Assembly: GCA_017308515.1 (NCBI GenBank)
Contig: JAFKEN010000006.1
Span: 540,479-604,478, forward strand
DNA: 64,000 bases
From: Actinomycetales bacterium
GTDB taxonomy: Bacteria; Actinomycetota; Actinomycetes; Actinomycetales; Microbacteriaceae
Direction of reading: 5' to 3'
The notes under the pieces were generated by a model. That model made no database searches. It was not told where the DNA came from and was given only the letters and a program-made list of their open reading frames with translations. The translations under genes were made by a program, and so were the position numbers. Positions 62,910-64,000 of the stretch are shown one piece after another (the first letter of the stretch is position 1; each line of letters starts with the position of its first letter).

Positions 62910-64000
62910 TCAGACGAGCAGCTGGTGCTGCGCGAGCTCGCGGTACAGCGGCGTGGAGTCGACGAGCTCGGCGTGCGTGCCGATGCCGACGACGCGGCCG
63001 TGATCCAGCACGACGATGCGGTCGGAGTCCACGACTGTCGAGAGCCGGTGGGCGATGACGAGCAGGGTGCGGTCCTCGGAGGCGGCCTCGATCGCATCCC
63101 GCAGCAGGCGCTCGTTGGTGCCGTCGAGCGAGGCGGTCGCCTCGTCGAGCAGCAGGATCGGCGCGCGCGTCAGCAGCGCCCGCGCGATCGCGAGCCGCTG
63201 GCGCTCGCCGCCGGAGAGCATCACCCCGTCTTCGCCGACGGCCGCGTCGAGACCCGCCGGGTCGCGGTCGAGCACCTCGCCGAGATTGACGGAGCGCAGC
63301 ACCTCGACGCACTCCTCGTCGGTGGCCGCGGGCGCCGCGAGCAGCAGGTTCTGGCGGATCGTGCCGGCCAGCACCGGAGCATCCTGCTCGACGTAGCCGA
63401 TCTGCGCGCGCAGCGCGACGCGCGGCAGCTCACGCACGTCGACGCCGCCCAGGAGCACGCGGCCCGCGGTGGTGTCGTAGAAACGCTCGATGAGCGCGAG
63501 GATGGTGCTCTTGCCCGCGCCGGAGGGACCGACGAGGGCGACGCGTGCGCCGCGGGGCACCTCGAACGACACGCCGCGCAGCACCTCGCGCTCGTGCGCG
63601 GAACCCCCGTCGGGGGTGTCGCCCGGCTCCCGATCCGTGCCCTCGGGAAGGGCGAGCCCCTCGGCGGCGAGGGCCTTCTCGGCCTCGGTCGCGTGCGCGT
63701 CCTCGGGGTAGCGGAAGCGCACCTCCTCGAACGCGATGGCAGGGGCTGCGGCGATCGGCGCGGGCGGGGTCGCGCCGGTCGGGGCGGCGTCGCCCTCGTC
63801 TTCGCTCGGGATGACGAGCACCTCCTGGATGCGCCCGAGCGCCCCGAGCGCCTGGTTCACCGAGCTGAGGGCCCCGAAGGCCTGCCCGAGCGGCATCACC
63901 ATGAGGAACAGGAACATGATGAACGCGACGAGGCTCGCGATCGTGATCGCGCCGGAGGCGACGCGGAAGCCGCCGACGCCGAGTACGACCAGGAACGACA
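62910..64000 (-). CDS. ABC exporter, fused permease/ATPase, C-terminal part
   Basis: The gene runs off the right edge; about 363 codons are seen. The last membrane helices (SLVAFIMFLFLMVMPLGQAF) are followed by a linker and a nucleotide-binding domain: Walker A LVGPSGAGKSTILALIERFY, Q-loop near IGYVEQDAPVLAGTIRQNLL, signature MLSGGERQRLAIARALL, Walker B ILLLDEATASLDG and the switch His in VIAHRLSTV. The linker contains a Pro/Ala-rich stretch and an insert of about 35 residues (DAHATEAEKALAAEGLALPE) between the first strand and Walker A. This is a type IV half-transporter of the MsbA/BmrA group; the substrate is unknown. Confidence 0.93.
   Translation of the reverse strand, partial: SFLVVLGVGGFRVASGAITIASLVAFIMFLFLMVMPLGQAFGALSSVNQALGALGRIQEVLVIPSEDEGDAAPTGATPPAPIAAAPAIAFEEVRFRYPEDAHATEAEKALAAEGLALPEGTDREPGDTPDGGSAHEREVLRGVSFEVPRGARVALVGPSGAGKSTILALIERFYDTTAGRVLLGGVDVRELPRVALRAQIGYVEQDAPVLAGTIRQNLLLAAPAATDEECVEVLRSVNLGEVLDRDPAGLDAAVGEDGVMLSGGERQRLAIARALLTRAPILLLDEATASLDGTNERLLRDAIEAASEDRTLLVIAHRLSTVVDSDRIVVLDHGRVVGIGTHAELVDSTPLYRELAQHQLLV

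Overview
The window is 64 kb of very GC-rich, densely packed DNA. GTG starts, 4-nt ATGA/GTGA overlaps, leaderless-looking genes and the gene families all point to a high-GC actinobacterium, most likely Microbacteriaceae (inference; no 16S is present). No insertion sequence, prophage, integrase or CRISPR array was seen. It looks like an ordinary chromosome with a few local scars.

Layout. 1-1600 (minus): a three-gene flavinylated electron-transfer set (FMN-binding lipoprotein, ApbE, start of an RnfD/NqrB-like membrane protein). 1770-10675: an amino-sugar utilisation locus with a ROK repressor and its operator, an ABC importer (binding lipoprotein and two permeases, no ATPase), a NagZ-type GH3 hexosaminidase, a ROK sugar kinase, NagB, and convergent NagA. 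10782-14345: an MFS exporter, then a ZTP (pfl) riboswitch in front of glyA-folD. 14352-18525: the Leloir pathway as galK-galT (minus), divergent from a DeoR regulator and an aldose epimerase. 18530-21669: a VIT1-type transporter, then an ECF sigma factor and a membrane-anchored partner that carry the same promoter-like element. 22112-31233: a TetR/membrane-protein pair, then the complete kdpFABC-kdpDE potassium system, with kdpB broken by a 2-nt frameshift. 31267-32278: a MarR/VOC pair with two operators and a response-regulator remnant.

32341-37603 is the most system-like region. A minus-strand operon encodes an ABC ATPase, two ABC-2 permeases, a lipoprotein, a response regulator and a histidine kinase with almost no extracellular domain. 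It is followed by a secreted acidic protein under a separate promoter. Both promoters carry the same direct-repeat box (TCTCAY-N5-TCTCAY) at the same distance from a -10 hexamer, so the two transcripts probably form one regulon of the local two-component system.

37632-45070: CDF transporter, tRNA-Lys, fasciclin lipoprotein, two small conserved genes, a VanZ remnant, an MFS drug exporter with a TetR repressor and three operators, and acetyl-CoA synthetase. 45265-48793: a compact Tad pilus locus. 48915-58480: EamA, a SnoaL-like protein, topA-tmk-holB, an exported alpha/beta hydrolase, TetR, tRNA-Thr and an oxidoreductase. 58572-64000: a PBP4/DacB homologue that has lost all three catalytic motifs, a nicotinamidase, an AraC/VOC pair, a frameshifted SpoU-type RNA methyltransferase and the end of an ABC exporter.

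The two frameshifts (kdpB, spoU-type) could be real lesions or assembly errors in GC-rich repeats, and need raw reads to resolve.
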